Positions 42,128-50,527 of a stretch of DNA of 64,000 bases are shown one piece after another. This stretch comes from a bacterium HR10 (GTDB lineage: Bacteria; Acidobacteriota; Blastocatellia; HR10). How positions within the stretch are numbered: the first letter of the stretch is position 1; each line of letters opens with the position of its first letter. The notes beneath the pieces were generated by a model, which saw only the letters and a list, made by a program, of their open reading frames with translations, made no database searches and had not been told where the DNA came from. Location of the stretch: NCBI GenBank assembly GCA_002923315.1, contig BEHM01000004.1, positions 1-64,000 of the forward strand. Reading direction: 5' to 3'. A program made the position numbers and the translations under genes.

Positions 42128-42856
42128 ATGAGCCGAACCGTCCTCGTCTTAGATCGCGTCAGCAAGGTGTACGGCGAAGGCGCCTCAACCGTCATCGCCG
42201 TGCGCGACGTGAGCTTGGAACTGACAGAGGGACGCTTCGTCTTGCTGATGGGGCCTTCGGGCAGCGGCAAGACGACGCTCCTGCTACTGATGGGCTGCTT
42301 ATTGAAACCCACGAGGGGGCGCCTCTTCCTCTTCGAGCACGAGGTCTCGGCCCTGGATGAGCGGACGCTGCCGCTGTTGCGACGGCGATACATTGGCTTC
42401 GTCTTCCAGACGTTCAATCTCTTCCCGGCATTGACGGCACTGGAGAACGTGGAGCTGGCGCTGAACCTCAAGGGGATCACTGGCCGGAGGGCGCGGCAGC
42501 AGGCGGCCGAGCTGCTCGCGCGCGTGGGCTTGGGCGAGCGCTTGCATTTTCTGCCGCGAGATCTGAGCGGTGGTGAGAAGCAGCGCGTGGCTCTGGCTCG
42601 AGCCCTCGCCGGCGATCCTCCGATTCTGCTCGCCGATGAGCCCACCGGAATGCTCGATTCGCGAACGGGCCGACAGATCGTCGAGCTGCTCGCCGAGCTC
42701 TCGCGCACCGAGAACCGACTCGTCTTCATGGTCACGCACGATCCGAGAGTGCGCGACCTCGCCGACGAGGTCCTCGTCATGGAGGACGGAAGCATCGTCG
42801 CGCGCGAGCGCGCGGAGGAAGAGATGGCTGCCGCGAGTCGCGGAGAACGAAGATGA
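42128..42856 (+). CDS. ABC exporter ATPase (DevA / MacB / LolD type)
   Basis: 242 residues. Walker A GPSGSGKTT, Q-loop FVFQTFNLFPALTALENVEL, signature LSGGEKQRVALARALA and Walker B ILLADEPTGMLD are followed by the switch histidine in MVTHDPRV. All motifs are intact. It powers the membrane permease encoded seven bases upstream, and its stop overlaps the adaptor start by four bases. The family couples ATP hydrolysis to transperiplasmic export by mechanotransmission rather than substrate flow through the permease. Confidence 0.92.
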   Translation: MSRTVLVLDRVSKVYGEGASTVIAVRDVSLELTEGRFVLLMGPSGSGKTTLLLLMGCLLKPTRGRLFLFEHEVSALDERTLPLLRRRYIGFVFQTFNLFPALTALENVELALNLKGITGRRARQQAAELLARVGLGERLHFLPRDLSGGEKQRVALARALAGDPPILLADEPTGMLDSRTGRQIVELLAELSRTENRLVFMVTHDPRVRDLADEVLVMEDGSIVARERAEEEMAAASRGERR

Positions 42857-44085
42857 GAGCCCTCACTCGCCTGCGCATCGGCGGCACGCTCGTCGCACTG
42901 GCCATGGTGGTCTCTCTCGGCATGTACATCATCCGGAATCACCGAGACGCGCCGCCGACGGTGCGCGTGCGGCGCGGGATGATTCATTGGCGCATCGCCG
43001 CCCATGGGCGCGTCGAAGGGGCATCGGAGGAGATCCTGCTGAGTTTCAAACTCCCGGGTCGCATTCGCGCCCTCTACGTCGAGGAGGGCACCCGTGTTCG
43101 CGCGGGTCAGGTGCTCGCGGAGTTGGAGAACACCGAGCAGCTCGCGCGCCTGGAGGCCGAGCGCGCGCTCCTCGCGAAGGCCGAAGCCCAGCTGGCACTG
43201 CTGCGGGCCGGAGCCCGCGCCGAGGAGAGGGAGAGCGCGCGCGCCGCGGTCGAAGAAGCGCGCGCCGTGCTGGAGCATGCCGAGGCCGCCTATCAGCGCG
43301 CGAAGCGATTGCAGGAGCGCGGCATCCTCTCTCGCGAGGAGCTGGATCTGGCCGAGCGCGAGTGGCGAACGGCTCACGCCCGTTGGGAAGCGGCTCGACA
43401 ACAGTACGCGCGCCTTCTGGCCGGAAGCCGTCCCGAGGAGATCGCTGCCGCCGAAGCCGAAGTCCGCCTGGCGCGTGCGCGTGTGCGCGAGGCCGAAGCT
43501 CACTATGAGAACACGCGCCTGCGCGCCCCCTGCGATGGGATCATCCTCCGGCGCTTCATGCGCGCGGGCGAGATCGTGCGCCCGGAGACGCTCGGGCAAC
43601 CCGTCCTCTCTATGGCCGACGATTCCCGACTCCGCGTCCGCGCCGAGATTGATGAGACCGACGTGGCGAAGATCCGCCTCGGCGCCCCGGCCGTCATCAC
43701 CGCCGACGCATATCGTGGCGAGACCTTCACGGGTCGCGTCATCAAGATCGGCGCCGCCGTCGGCCGCAAGACGATGATGAGCGATGACCCCGCCGAGAAA
43801 CGCGATCGCGAGGTCCTGGAGACGTGGATCGAACTCGATCCGAGCGCGCGCGGACGGCTCGTGATCGGCTTGCGCGTGGACGTGATCATCGAACTCGCCC
43901 GGAGGGAGAACGTGCTCATCATCCCCCGAAGCGCCGTCTTCGCGCGCCAGGGCCGGACGTTCGTGAAGGTGCGAGAGGGGGATCGCTGGATCGAACGTCC
44001 GGTGCGCCTCGGCCAGCACGATGAGATGCATGTGGAGGTTCGCGAGGGCCTCGCCGAAGGCGACGTGATCCTCAAGACGCCGTGA
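42853..44085 (+). CDS. Periplasmic adaptor (membrane fusion protein, HlyD/DevB family)
   Basis: 410 residues. An N-terminal membrane anchor (about 10-28) precedes a biotinyl-lipoyl half-motif (GRVEGASEEILLSFKLPGRI), a long alanine/glutamate/arginine-rich coiled-coil hairpin (about 95-225), the second lipoyl half (LRAPCDGIILRRFM) and beta-barrel segments ending in a domain with VREGLAEGDVILKTP. It bridges the inner-membrane transporter to a TolC-like outer-membrane channel, which is not in the window. It completes the permease-ATPase-adaptor operon. Confidence 0.88.
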   Translation: MRALTRLRIGGTLVALAMVVSLGMYIIRNHRDAPPTVRVRRGMIHWRIAAHGRVEGASEEILLSFKLPGRIRALYVEEGTRVRAGQVLAELENTEQLARLEAERALLAKAEAQLALLRAGARAEERESARAAVEEARAVLEHAEAAYQRAKRLQERGILSREELDLAEREWRTAHARWEAARQQYARLLAGSRPEEIAAAEAEVRLARARVREAEAHYENTRLRAPCDGIILRRFMRAGEIVRPETLGQPVLSMADDSRLRVRAEIDETDVAKIRLGAPAVITADAYRGETFTGRVIKIGAAVGRKTMMSDDPAEKRDREVLETWIELDPSARGRLVIGLRVDVIIELARRENVLIIPRSAVFARQGRTFVKVREGDRWIERPVRLGQHDEMHVEVREGLAEGDVILKTP

Positions 44086-44182
44086 GGCGGCAACGATCCG
44101 TGCCAATTCCCCGCAGGCTCGATCGGCGCGACGGACGATCGCTCACATCGCCGGTCTTCGGTGAGATCTCCCTGTGAACGAA

Positions 44183-44211
44183 TTGCCTCTCCGCATCCCG
44201 CTTGCTATGCT
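44183..44211 (+). promoter_or_regulatory. Promoter of the TSUP gene
   Basis: TTGCCT (44183-44188), 17-base spacer, TATGCT (44206-44211). The leader is about 25 bases and contains GGGGAGG. Confidence 0.55.
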
Positions 44212-44243
44212 ATAGGCCCAAGCTCATGCGGGGAGGCGCGACG

Positions 44244-44606
44244 ATGATGAAACACGTGCTGATCTTGGTCCTCGGCATCAGCGCTGGCCTGTTGTCCGGG
44301 ATGTTCGGCATTGGTGGAGGCATCCTCATTGTTCCACTTCTGATCTACGGCCTGAAGCTCTCCCCCCATGAGGCCGTGGGGACGAGCCTCGCCGCTTTGC
44401 TGCTGCCGGTCGGATTCCTCGGGGCTCTTCAATACTATCGCGACGGGTACATCCGCATCGGGTACGCCGCTCTTTTGGCCGCCGGGTTGTTTCTGGGCGC
44501 CTATTGGGGCGCGCGCATCTCGATTTCCCTTCGAGGCACGACCCTGGAACGACTGTTCGGCGGGCTGCTCATCGCCGCCGGTCTGTGGATGGTCTTTCGC
44601 CGATAG
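44244..44606 (+). CDS. Half-size TSUP (TauE/SafE) membrane protein
   Basis: 120 residues with four hydrophobic helices. It contains one TSUP repeat: LSGMFGIGGGILIVPLL and AVGTSLAALLLP are the conserved signature. Standard TauE/SafE permeases have two such repeats (about 250 residues), so this protein would have to dimerise to form a carrier. Substrates in the family include sulfite, sulfoacetate and other organic anions. The ATG at 44244 has GGGGAGG seven bases upstream; a second ATG follows at once. It is convergent with the ATPase gene. Confidence 0.8.
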   Translation: MMKHVLILVLGISAGLLSGMFGIGGGILIVPLLIYGLKLSPHEAVGTSLAALLLPVGFLGALQYYRDGYIRIGYAALLAAGLFLGAYWGARISISLRGTTLERLFGGLLIAAGLWMVFRR

Positions 44607-44609
44607 GGT

Positions 44610-44653
44610 GACAGGGGCTCTCTGCAGGAGCCTGTCGCCTCCTCGGTGAGGCG
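44610..44653. terminator. Paired hairpins between convergent genes
   Basis: GACAGG/CCTGTC (44610-44615, 44631-44636) and CGCCTC/GAGGCG (44636-44641, 44648-44653) form adjacent stems between the convergent TSUP and ATPase genes. No T-tract is present, so factor-independent termination is uncertain. Confidence 0.35.
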
Positions 44654-44678
44654 AAGGCTCCTTCTCTGACGCGCCTCT

Positions 44679-46433
44679 CTATTCACGACGCTGTCGCATG
44701 CGGACGGTGCGCAGACGATTGAGCGCCGCCGCAATCTCGTATCGGCGCGGACGGGCGAAATTCCCTGGATGCTCCTCGCCGCGTCGAAACGGATCCAGCA
44801 CCTCCAATCCCTCGCGCTCAAAGAGCCGCTCCAGCTCATCCAAGACTTCGCGCACCGTGCGGCGGCCGTCCATAAACCGCTCCGCCGCGCAATGCAGCGC
44901 ATATCCGATGGCGCGCGTCTGACTCAGGTCCACGATCTGCTCTACGGCGCGAAGATCAATGGCCGTCTCACCGAAGAGGATGAGGTCCACCGCCTTCGCC
45001 TCAATCTTCACCTCACGACGCCCTCGCGAGGGATCGAGACTCTCCGCGAGCGGAATGCGCTCGACCAGACGCTCCAGGGGGTGGGACACTTCGCGACGTC
45101 GCTCCGTGGGAAACGCGCGCGCGATGCGCCGGGCCTGCTCGGTCACATCCTCGGGCACATACTCCCGCATCAGGATGACCGTATCGGCGACGTCCAGATA
45201 ATCGCCCGATCCCCCCATGACGAGGATCGTCGAGACGCCGAAGCGCTCGTACAACTCGCGCACGCGATCCACAAACGGTGTGATCGGCTCCAACGCCTTC
45301 GCGACCAACGCCTGCATCCGCGCGTCCCGTACCATGAAGTTCGTCGCCGACGTGTCCTCATCAATGAGCAGCAGACGCGATCCGGCCTCCAACGCCTCCA
45401 GGATATTGGCCGCCTGACTCGTGCTCCCGCTCGCGTTCTCTGTCGAGAATGCGTCGGTGCGTTGCCCATAGGGCAGCTCGCCGATGAAGGGCGTCAGGTC
45501 CACGCGCTCGATGCGACGCCCATCCTCGGCGCGAATCGTGACCGCGTCCGCGCGCGTGACGACGTATTCGCGCCCATCGCCCGGGATGTGCGGATATACC
45601 CCGCGCTCCAGCGCGCGCAGCAGCGTGGACTTCCCGTGATACCCCCCACCGACGATCAGCGTCACCCCTTCGGGAATGCCCATGCCCGTGATCACTTCCT
45701 GCACGCGTCCATCCCGAACGATGGGATTGGGTACGGTCAACGTCACCCGCAGGGATTCAGGCGAACGGAAGGGAATCGCCCCTTCCAGCGGCAGCTCGCT
45801 CACGCCACTGCGCCGCGGCAAGATGGCTCCATCCGCCACGAAAGCCACCAGCCGCCGCGCCTGAAGTTGTGCGCGAATGGCCTCCTGATTCTCCACGCAC
45901 TCGACGAAGCGCCGACACTCTGACTCGGGTACTTCCGTCCAGAAGAGACTCCGACGCACGATCTCCGGGACTTCACGACAGAGCATCTCCTCGGCCTGTC
46001 GCCCAAGCACCGTGCGTCCGGCGGCTGGCAATCCCAGTTGCAATCGACACTCAACCCACTCCGGCCGCACCCGAACGGCCGTTCGCTCCAGGACCTCTTG
46101 CCCGCCAGCATCCACCCAGATCAATCCGCTCTTACCGGATCCGCGATGCCCTCGACTCACCGCCTCGATGTTCTGACGCACGCGTCGCGCCAGGAAGTCC
46201 TCAAGCGCCAGGCGTCGAACAGGCGTTCGATAAAGGTCCGGCGGAAACCCCGCCCGCCGTCCGTCCACGCGCACGCGCATCTTCGATGGGGGGGCGAAAG
46301 GATCGCCCTGAACATGGTCCACATAGAGCACCCATCCGGGCCCCTCATACGCCCCCTCGATCTCCTCATACGCTTTGTACCCGCGCCCATCCAACCGATG
46401 AAGCAGGCGTCGGAGATCCTCCAGCGTTCGCAT
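44679..46433 (-). CDS. COG3044-type predicted ATPase of the ABC class
   Basis: 584 residues. The N-terminal third has the family's WVLYVDHVQGDPFAPPSKMRV and IWVDAGGQEVLERT segments. The ATPase core has Walker A GGGYHGKST (near 280-288), a SGSTSQAANILEALE signature-like helix and Walker B RLLLIDEDTSATNFM. No membrane domain is fused or adjacent, so it is not a transporter ATPase; related proteins are soluble and uncharacterised. Start ATG 46433 with GGGGAG upstream. The proximity to the TSUP gene is tail-to-tail and gives no operon clue. Confidence 0.85.
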   Translation of the reverse strand: MRTLEDLRRLLHRLDGRGYKAYEEIEGAYEGPGWVLYVDHVQGDPFAPPSKMRVRVDGRRAGFPPDLYRTPVRRLALEDFLARRVRQNIEAVSRGHRGSGKSGLIWVDAGGQEVLERTAVRVRPEWVECRLQLGLPAAGRTVLGRQAEEMLCREVPEIVRRSLFWTEVPESECRRFVECVENQEAIRAQLQARRLVAFVADGAILPRRSGVSELPLEGAIPFRSPESLRVTLTVPNPIVRDGRVQEVITGMGIPEGVTLIVGGGYHGKSTLLRALERGVYPHIPGDGREYVVTRADAVTIRAEDGRRIERVDLTPFIGELPYGQRTDAFSTENASGSTSQAANILEALEAGSRLLLIDEDTSATNFMVRDARMQALVAKALEPITPFVDRVRELYERFGVSTILVMGGSGDYLDVADTVILMREYVPEDVTEQARRIARAFPTERRREVSHPLERLVERIPLAESLDPSRGRREVKIEAKAVDLILFGETAIDLRAVEQIVDLSQTRAIGYALHCAAERFMDGRRTVREVLDELERLFEREGLEVLDPFRRGEEHPGNFARPRRYEIAAALNRLRTVRMRQRRE

Positions 46434-46557
46434 CGCTCATTCTCCCCCTTGCGTCCGAGACCATTCGAAATGATGACATTTTGGCCGCGAGCGCGCGCTT
46501 CGTCAATGCGCGAAGACGAACCGCATCCCAGTTCCCCGCGACAGGAGATCGCTTCCC

Positions 46558-46587
46558 TTGACAAGTCGAGGGTGTGGCCTTTAGTAT
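46558..46587 (+). promoter_or_regulatory. Promoter of the hydrolase/acyl-CoA ligase operon
   Basis: A perfect TTGACA (46558-46563), 18-base spacer, TAGTAT (46582-46587). The leader is about 48 bases and carries GGAG before ATG 46642. Confidence 0.6.
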
Positions 46588-46641
46588 GAAAGACGATTCA
46601 GACATCATGTCGTGGCGGGAATTGGTGCAGGAGAACTTTCA

Positions 46642-47448
46642 ATGCCTTCAGTCCAGATCGGCGGCCTGAACCTTTTCTACGTCGAGCGCGGACGGGGGGA
46701 TGTGGTCATCCTCCTCTCGGGCCTCGGCGGCGACCATTATCTGTGGCACCGCCAGCTGCCCGCCTTCGCCGCGCATTTCCGGGCCATCGCGATCGATAAC
46801 CGGGGCGCTGGCCAGTCGGATAAACCGGATGTCCCCTATACGATCGAGCAGATGGCCGATGATGTGGCCGGTTTAATGGATGCCCTGGGGATTGAGTGGG
46901 CTCACCTCGTAGGGGCCTCGATGGGCGGCTTCATCGCCCAGATGTTCGCCCTGCGCTATCCCCATCGGCTCGCCCGTCTCGTCCTTTGCTGCACGTCCTT
47001 CGGCGGCCCCAACGTGGTCCCCATGCCGTCTGAAAGCCTGGCTGTCTTCACCGATCGAACCGGGGATCCGGAGACCGATCTGCGGCGCCTGTGGGCGATC
47101 TCCGTGACGGAGCGGTTCCTCCGCGAATACCCCGAAGCCCTTGAAGCGTATGTGGCCTGGCGGGTCGCTCATCCGCAGCCGCTTTACGCCTACCAGCGCC
47201 AGCTGGCCGCTGTCCTCGCCTTTAACCTGGAGACGCAGGTTTCCCAGATCCAGGCTCCCACCCTGATCGCCCATGGCACGGAAGATCGCGTGGTCCCGGT
47301 GGAGAACGCCCGGCGCCTGCATGCGCGCATTCCCCACAGCCGTCTGATCCTCTTCCCCGAGGCTGGCCATCTCTTCTTTATCGAGCGGGCGGAGGACTTC
47401 AACCGTGTAGTGATCGCCTTCCTGAAAGGAGAGGAGCCCTCTGGATGA
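46642..47448 (+). CDS. Alpha/beta hydrolase 1
   Basis: 268 residues of the alpha/beta hydrolase fold. The oxyanion region is LLSGLGGDHYLW, the nucleophile lies in VGASMGG, the acid in HGTEDRVVP and the histidine in PEAGHLFF, so the triad is complete. It is a paralogue of the hydrolase at 60947, with the same length and near-identical C-terminus FIERAEDFNR. It overlaps the acyl-CoA ligase start (ATGA), suggesting that it releases a carboxylic acid, from an ester or lactone, which the ligase then activates. This gene holds the only ATCGAT found in the window, which may signal different ancestry. Confidence 0.87.
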   Translation: MPSVQIGGLNLFYVERGRGDVVILLSGLGGDHYLWHRQLPAFAAHFRAIAIDNRGAGQSDKPDVPYTIEQMADDVAGLMDALGIEWAHLVGASMGGFIAQMFALRYPHRLARLVLCCTSFGGPNVVPMPSESLAVFTDRTGDPETDLRRLWAISVTERFLREYPEALEAYVAWRVAHPQPLYAYQRQLAAVLAFNLETQVSQIQAPTLIAHGTEDRVVPVENARRLHARIPHSRLILFPEAGHLFFIERAEDFNRVVIAFLKGEEPSG

Positions 47449-48962
47449 TCCCGGCGGCGGACTGGCTGGCGAAACGGGCTCGGCTTTCCCCGAACCGCGT
47501 GGCGCTGATCGAAGCGGCCACCGGCCGGCGGCTCTCTTACGCGGAATGGAACGCGCGGGCGAATCAGGCGGCCCATGCGCTGCAGGCCCTGGGGCTGCGC
47601 AAGGGGGATCTCCTCGCCGTTCTCTCCACCAACCGACTGGAGTATCTGGATCTGCTCTTCGCTTGCCAGAAGACTGGCCTCATCCTGCAAGCCTTGAACT
47701 TCCGACTGACGGTCCCTGAGCTCCAGGCGCTGTTGCAGGACATCCCGCCCCGGGCCCTGATCTACAGCGGGGATCTGGCGGAGAAGGCGGCGGCTCTGGA
47801 GGAAGCGGTCCCGATCATGATCGCACTGGACGAGCCGATTCGGGGCGCACATCGCCGGTGGAGGGGGCTGGTGGAACGGGCTTTGGATCGGCCACCGGAT
47901 CCGATCCCGCTGTCCCTGGAGGATCCCTGGGTGCTGTGCTACACCGGCGGGACGACGGGCCTGCCGAAGGCGGCGATCCTGACTCACGGCACCATTACCT
48001 GGAATGCAGTCAACACGGTGATGAGCTGGGGGCTTCGCCCTGATGACCTCGCCGTTCTGAACGCTCCCCTCTTCCACACCGGCGGCCTCAACGTTTTCAC
48101 CACCCCTCTGGTCCATATCGGCGGCGCCTCCGTTCTCTGCGCGGCCTTCGATCCCGATCAAGTGTTCGATCTGCTGAGGCGGGAGCCGGTCACGCTCTTC
48201 TTCGGCGTGCCCACCATGTTCATCCGCCTACAGCAGCATCCCCGGTGGGAGCAAGCAGATTTCTCCCGCTGTCGCATCGTGATCAGCGGCGGCGCTCCAT
48301 GCCCGATGCCGGTCTTCGAACGCTTTTTCGAGAAGGGAGTGCCCTTCAAGACCGGTTATGGGTTGACGGAGGCTGGCCCCAACAACTTCTGGTTGCCGGA
48401 CGAGAAAACCCGCCGTAAGCCAGGCTCCGTCGGCAGCCCGCTCTTCCACGTTGAGGTTCGGGTGATCCGGGATGGTCGAGAGGTCGGACCGGGCGAGGTG
48501 GGGGAGCTGTGGATCCGCGGCCCCCATGTGATCCCGGGCTACTGGAACCGGCCGGAGGAGACCGCCCGGACCATTGTGGGGGGCTGGCTGCGAACGGGGG
48601 ATCTGGCCATGTTCGATGAGGAGGGGGATTTTTATATCGTCGGTCGGATCAAGGATGTGATCATCTCCGGTGGGGAGAACATTTACCCGGCTGAGGTGGA
48701 GAGCGCGATGCTGGGGCATCCGGATGTAGTGGAGGCAGCCCTGATCGGGGTGCCGGATCCGGAGTGGGGGGAGGTGGGGCGGGCGATCGTGGTGCGGCGG
48801 CCTGGGAGCACCCTAACGGGCGAGGAGCTGCTGGCCTATCTGCGCTCTCGCCTCGCGAGTTACAAGGTGCCGAAGTCCATCGTCTTCGTCGAAGATCTGC
48901 CGAAAACCGGCGCCGGAAAAATTGATCGAGCGACGCTGAAACAACGTTACGGGAGCCAATGA
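47445..48962 (+). CDS. Acyl-CoA synthetase (AMP-forming)
   Basis: 505 residues of the ANL superfamily: P-loop-like LCYTGGTTGLPKA, GYGLTEAGP, the hinge region WLRTGDLAMFDEEGDFYIVGRIKD, and the C-terminal catalytic lysine in PKTGAGKIDRATL. It activates a fatty, aromatic or other carboxylic acid to its CoA ester. It lies between an esterase-like hydrolase (overlapping) and a KAS III-like protein. Together with the MaoC gene this suggests a degradative or condensing acyl-CoA pathway. The substrate is undetermined. Confidence 0.92.
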   Translation: MIPAADWLAKRARLSPNRVALIEAATGRRLSYAEWNARANQAAHALQALGLRKGDLLAVLSTNRLEYLDLLFACQKTGLILQALNFRLTVPELQALLQDIPPRALIYSGDLAEKAAALEEAVPIMIALDEPIRGAHRRWRGLVERALDRPPDPIPLSLEDPWVLCYTGGTTGLPKAAILTHGTITWNAVNTVMSWGLRPDDLAVLNAPLFHTGGLNVFTTPLVHIGGASVLCAAFDPDQVFDLLRREPVTLFFGVPTMFIRLQQHPRWEQADFSRCRIVISGGAPCPMPVFERFFEKGVPFKTGYGLTEAGPNNFWLPDEKTRRKPGSVGSPLFHVEVRVIRDGREVGPGEVGELWIRGPHVIPGYWNRPEETARTIVGGWLRTGDLAMFDEEGDFYIVGRIKDVIISGGENIYPAEVESAMLGHPDVVEAALIGVPDPEWGEVGRAIVVRRPGSTLTGEELLAYLRSRLASYKVPKSIVFVEDLPKTGAGKIDRATLKQRYGSQ

Positions 48963-49012
48963 GAGATGGCGAACGCATCCTTCTGCAGACGTGCACTCGA
49001 GGAGAGAAGCCG

Positions 49013-50032
49013 ATGACGGTCATAGGTCTTGCCGGACTTGGTCTGTATATCCCGGAACGCACGATGACGGCTGAGGAACTGGCCACGGTCTCCGGGATCC
49101 CGGCCGAAGTGATCCGAACGAAGTTCGGGTTGAATCAGAAGCATCTCGCCGATGTCGCCGGAAAGGGAGAGACCGTCTCCATGATGGCCGCCGAGGCTGG
49201 GCGGCGCGCCCTTCAGGACGCCGGGATAGCCCCGGAGGAGGTCAACGCCCTGATTTACTTCGGGAGCATGCACAAGGACTACTACGTGTGGCTGGCTGCG
49301 CCGCGCATTCAGGAGCTTTTAGGAGCGCGGCGCGCCTATGCATTTGAAATCAGCGGAGCATCAGCCGGGCTCCCCTTCGCCTTGAAAGTGGCCCGAAGCA
49401 TGATGCTCACGGATTCCACTTTGCGCTTTGTGTTGCTGGTGGCAGCTTCGACTGAATCCATGCTCCTGGACTACACAAATCATCGCGCGCGCTTCATGTT
49501 CAACTTCGGCGATGGAGCAGCGGCGTGCCTGCTCCGCCGCGACTTCCCCGTCAACATCGTCTTGGAGTCCGCCTTCCTCACTGACGGTCGTTTCGCCGAA
49601 TTCGTTCGCGTCCCGGCCGGAGGAGCTGTGCTCCCTCCCAGTCACGAGACCGTCGAGCGCCGTCTGCACGCTCTCGATGTCACCGATCCCGCGCGAATGA
49701 AGGAGATGCTCGATCCTATTGCACTGGACAGCTTCGTGCGCGTCGTGCGAGAAGCTCTCGCCCGCAGCGGGGGCCTTCGCCCAGACTTCCTGGTCCCCTT
49801 GCACACGAAGCGCTCGCTCTTTGAGGCGCTGCTATCCGCACTCGGGCTGACGGAATCACAAGCGATCTATCTCTCGGATTACGGCCACCTCTCAGCAGCC
49901 GATCCGTTGCTCGGACTCCATCTGGCTCGGCAAGAGGGGCGATTGCGGGACGGGGATGTGGTGGTCCTAGTGAGCGCGGGGACTGGATACTCCTGGGGAG
50001 CAACGGTCATTCGATGGGGGAGGTCCGTATGA
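49013..50032 (+). CDS. KAS III / FabH-like protein with altered catalytic triad
   Basis: 339 residues of the thiolase-like fold, closest to FabH: MTVIGLAGLGLYIPE, FNFGDGAAACLL and a C-terminal GTGYSWGATVIRW. The Cys-His-Asn triad of FabH is not conserved. The nucleophile position reads EISGASAGL (Ser117), the histidine motif VPHQAN reads VPLHTKR (Leu263-His264), and GNTSA reads GHLSA (His292). Standard decarboxylative condensation is therefore unlikely. An esterase, thioesterase or acyl-transfer role is possible. The start at 49013 has GAGGAGAG; an ATG at 48959 overlapping the upstream stop is an alternative. It overlaps the MaoC gene by 4 bases. Confidence 0.78.
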   Translation: MTVIGLAGLGLYIPERTMTAEELATVSGIPAEVIRTKFGLNQKHLADVAGKGETVSMMAAEAGRRALQDAGIAPEEVNALIYFGSMHKDYYVWLAAPRIQELLGARRAYAFEISGASAGLPFALKVARSMMLTDSTLRFVLLVAASTESMLLDYTNHRARFMFNFGDGAAACLLRRDFPVNIVLESAFLTDGRFAEFVRVPAGGAVLPPSHETVERRLHALDVTDPARMKEMLDPIALDSFVRVVREALARSGGLRPDFLVPLHTKRSLFEALLSALGLTESQAIYLSDYGHLSAADPLLGLHLARQEGRLRDGDVVVLVSAGTGYSWGATVIRWGRSV

Positions 50033-50433
50033 GCAATATACACATCGGGGCGAGCGCCTCTTGGTCGAAGACGATCACCATGGCCGACATTCGGGCTTTC
50101 GCCGCTCTCACCGGCGACGAGAACCCCCTGCATGTGGACGAGGCTTTCGCTCAAACAACGCGCTTTGGCCGACCGATCGCTCACGGCATGCTGGTGGCGA
50201 GCTTGATCTCGACCGTGCTGAGCCGACGGCTCCCCGGACCGGGGACGATCTACCTCAGCCAGAGTCTCGACTTCGTCCGCCCCGTCTATCCGGGCGATAC
50301 GATCACCGCCCTGGTGGAGGTGATCGAGATTCGGGACGATAAGCCGGTGGTCACGCTGATCACGCGATGCGTGAACCAACATGGGGAAGAAGTCGTGCGC
50401 GGGAGAGCCGTCGTCCTCGCTCCCAGAACGTGA
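50029..50433 (+). CDS. MaoC-like (R)-enoyl-CoA hydratase
   Basis: 134 residues, a single hotdog domain. The hydratase 2 signature FAALTGDENPLHVD (Asp30, His35) and RFGRPIAHGML are intact. It hydrates enoyl-CoA to (R)-3-hydroxyacyl-CoA, or handles a related thioester. The ATGA overlap with the KAS III-like gene and the ligase upstream support one acyl-thioester pathway. Preceded by GGGGGAGGT. Confidence 0.9.
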   Translation: MSNIHIGASASWSKTITMADIRAFAALTGDENPLHVDEAFAQTTRFGRPIAHGMLVASLISTVLSRRLPGPGTIYLSQSLDFVRPVYPGDTITALVEVIEIRDDKPVVTLITRCVNQHGEEVVRGRAVVLAPRT

Positions 50434-50490
50434 TGCGTATGAGGGGGATCGCATCGGATCCAGAGCGATGGCGGCCTTCGGCCGCCCACC

Positions 50491-50518
50491 TTGACATGTC
50501 TTCATCCTCTGCTACGCT
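50491..50518 (+). promoter_or_regulatory. Promoter of the double-TetR gene
   Basis: A perfect TTGACA (50491-50496), 16-base spacer, TACGCT (50513-50518). Only nine bases separate the -10 from ATG 50528, so the mRNA is probably leaderless. Confidence 0.6.
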
Positions 50519-50527
50519 TTCCCTTCA

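Noticed and set aside
41002..44106. A 1034-codon leftward ORF spanning the ABC exporter genes.
   Set aside because: It is antisense to three genes with intact family motifs and overlapping starts; its translation is low-complexity His/Asp/Arg-rich.
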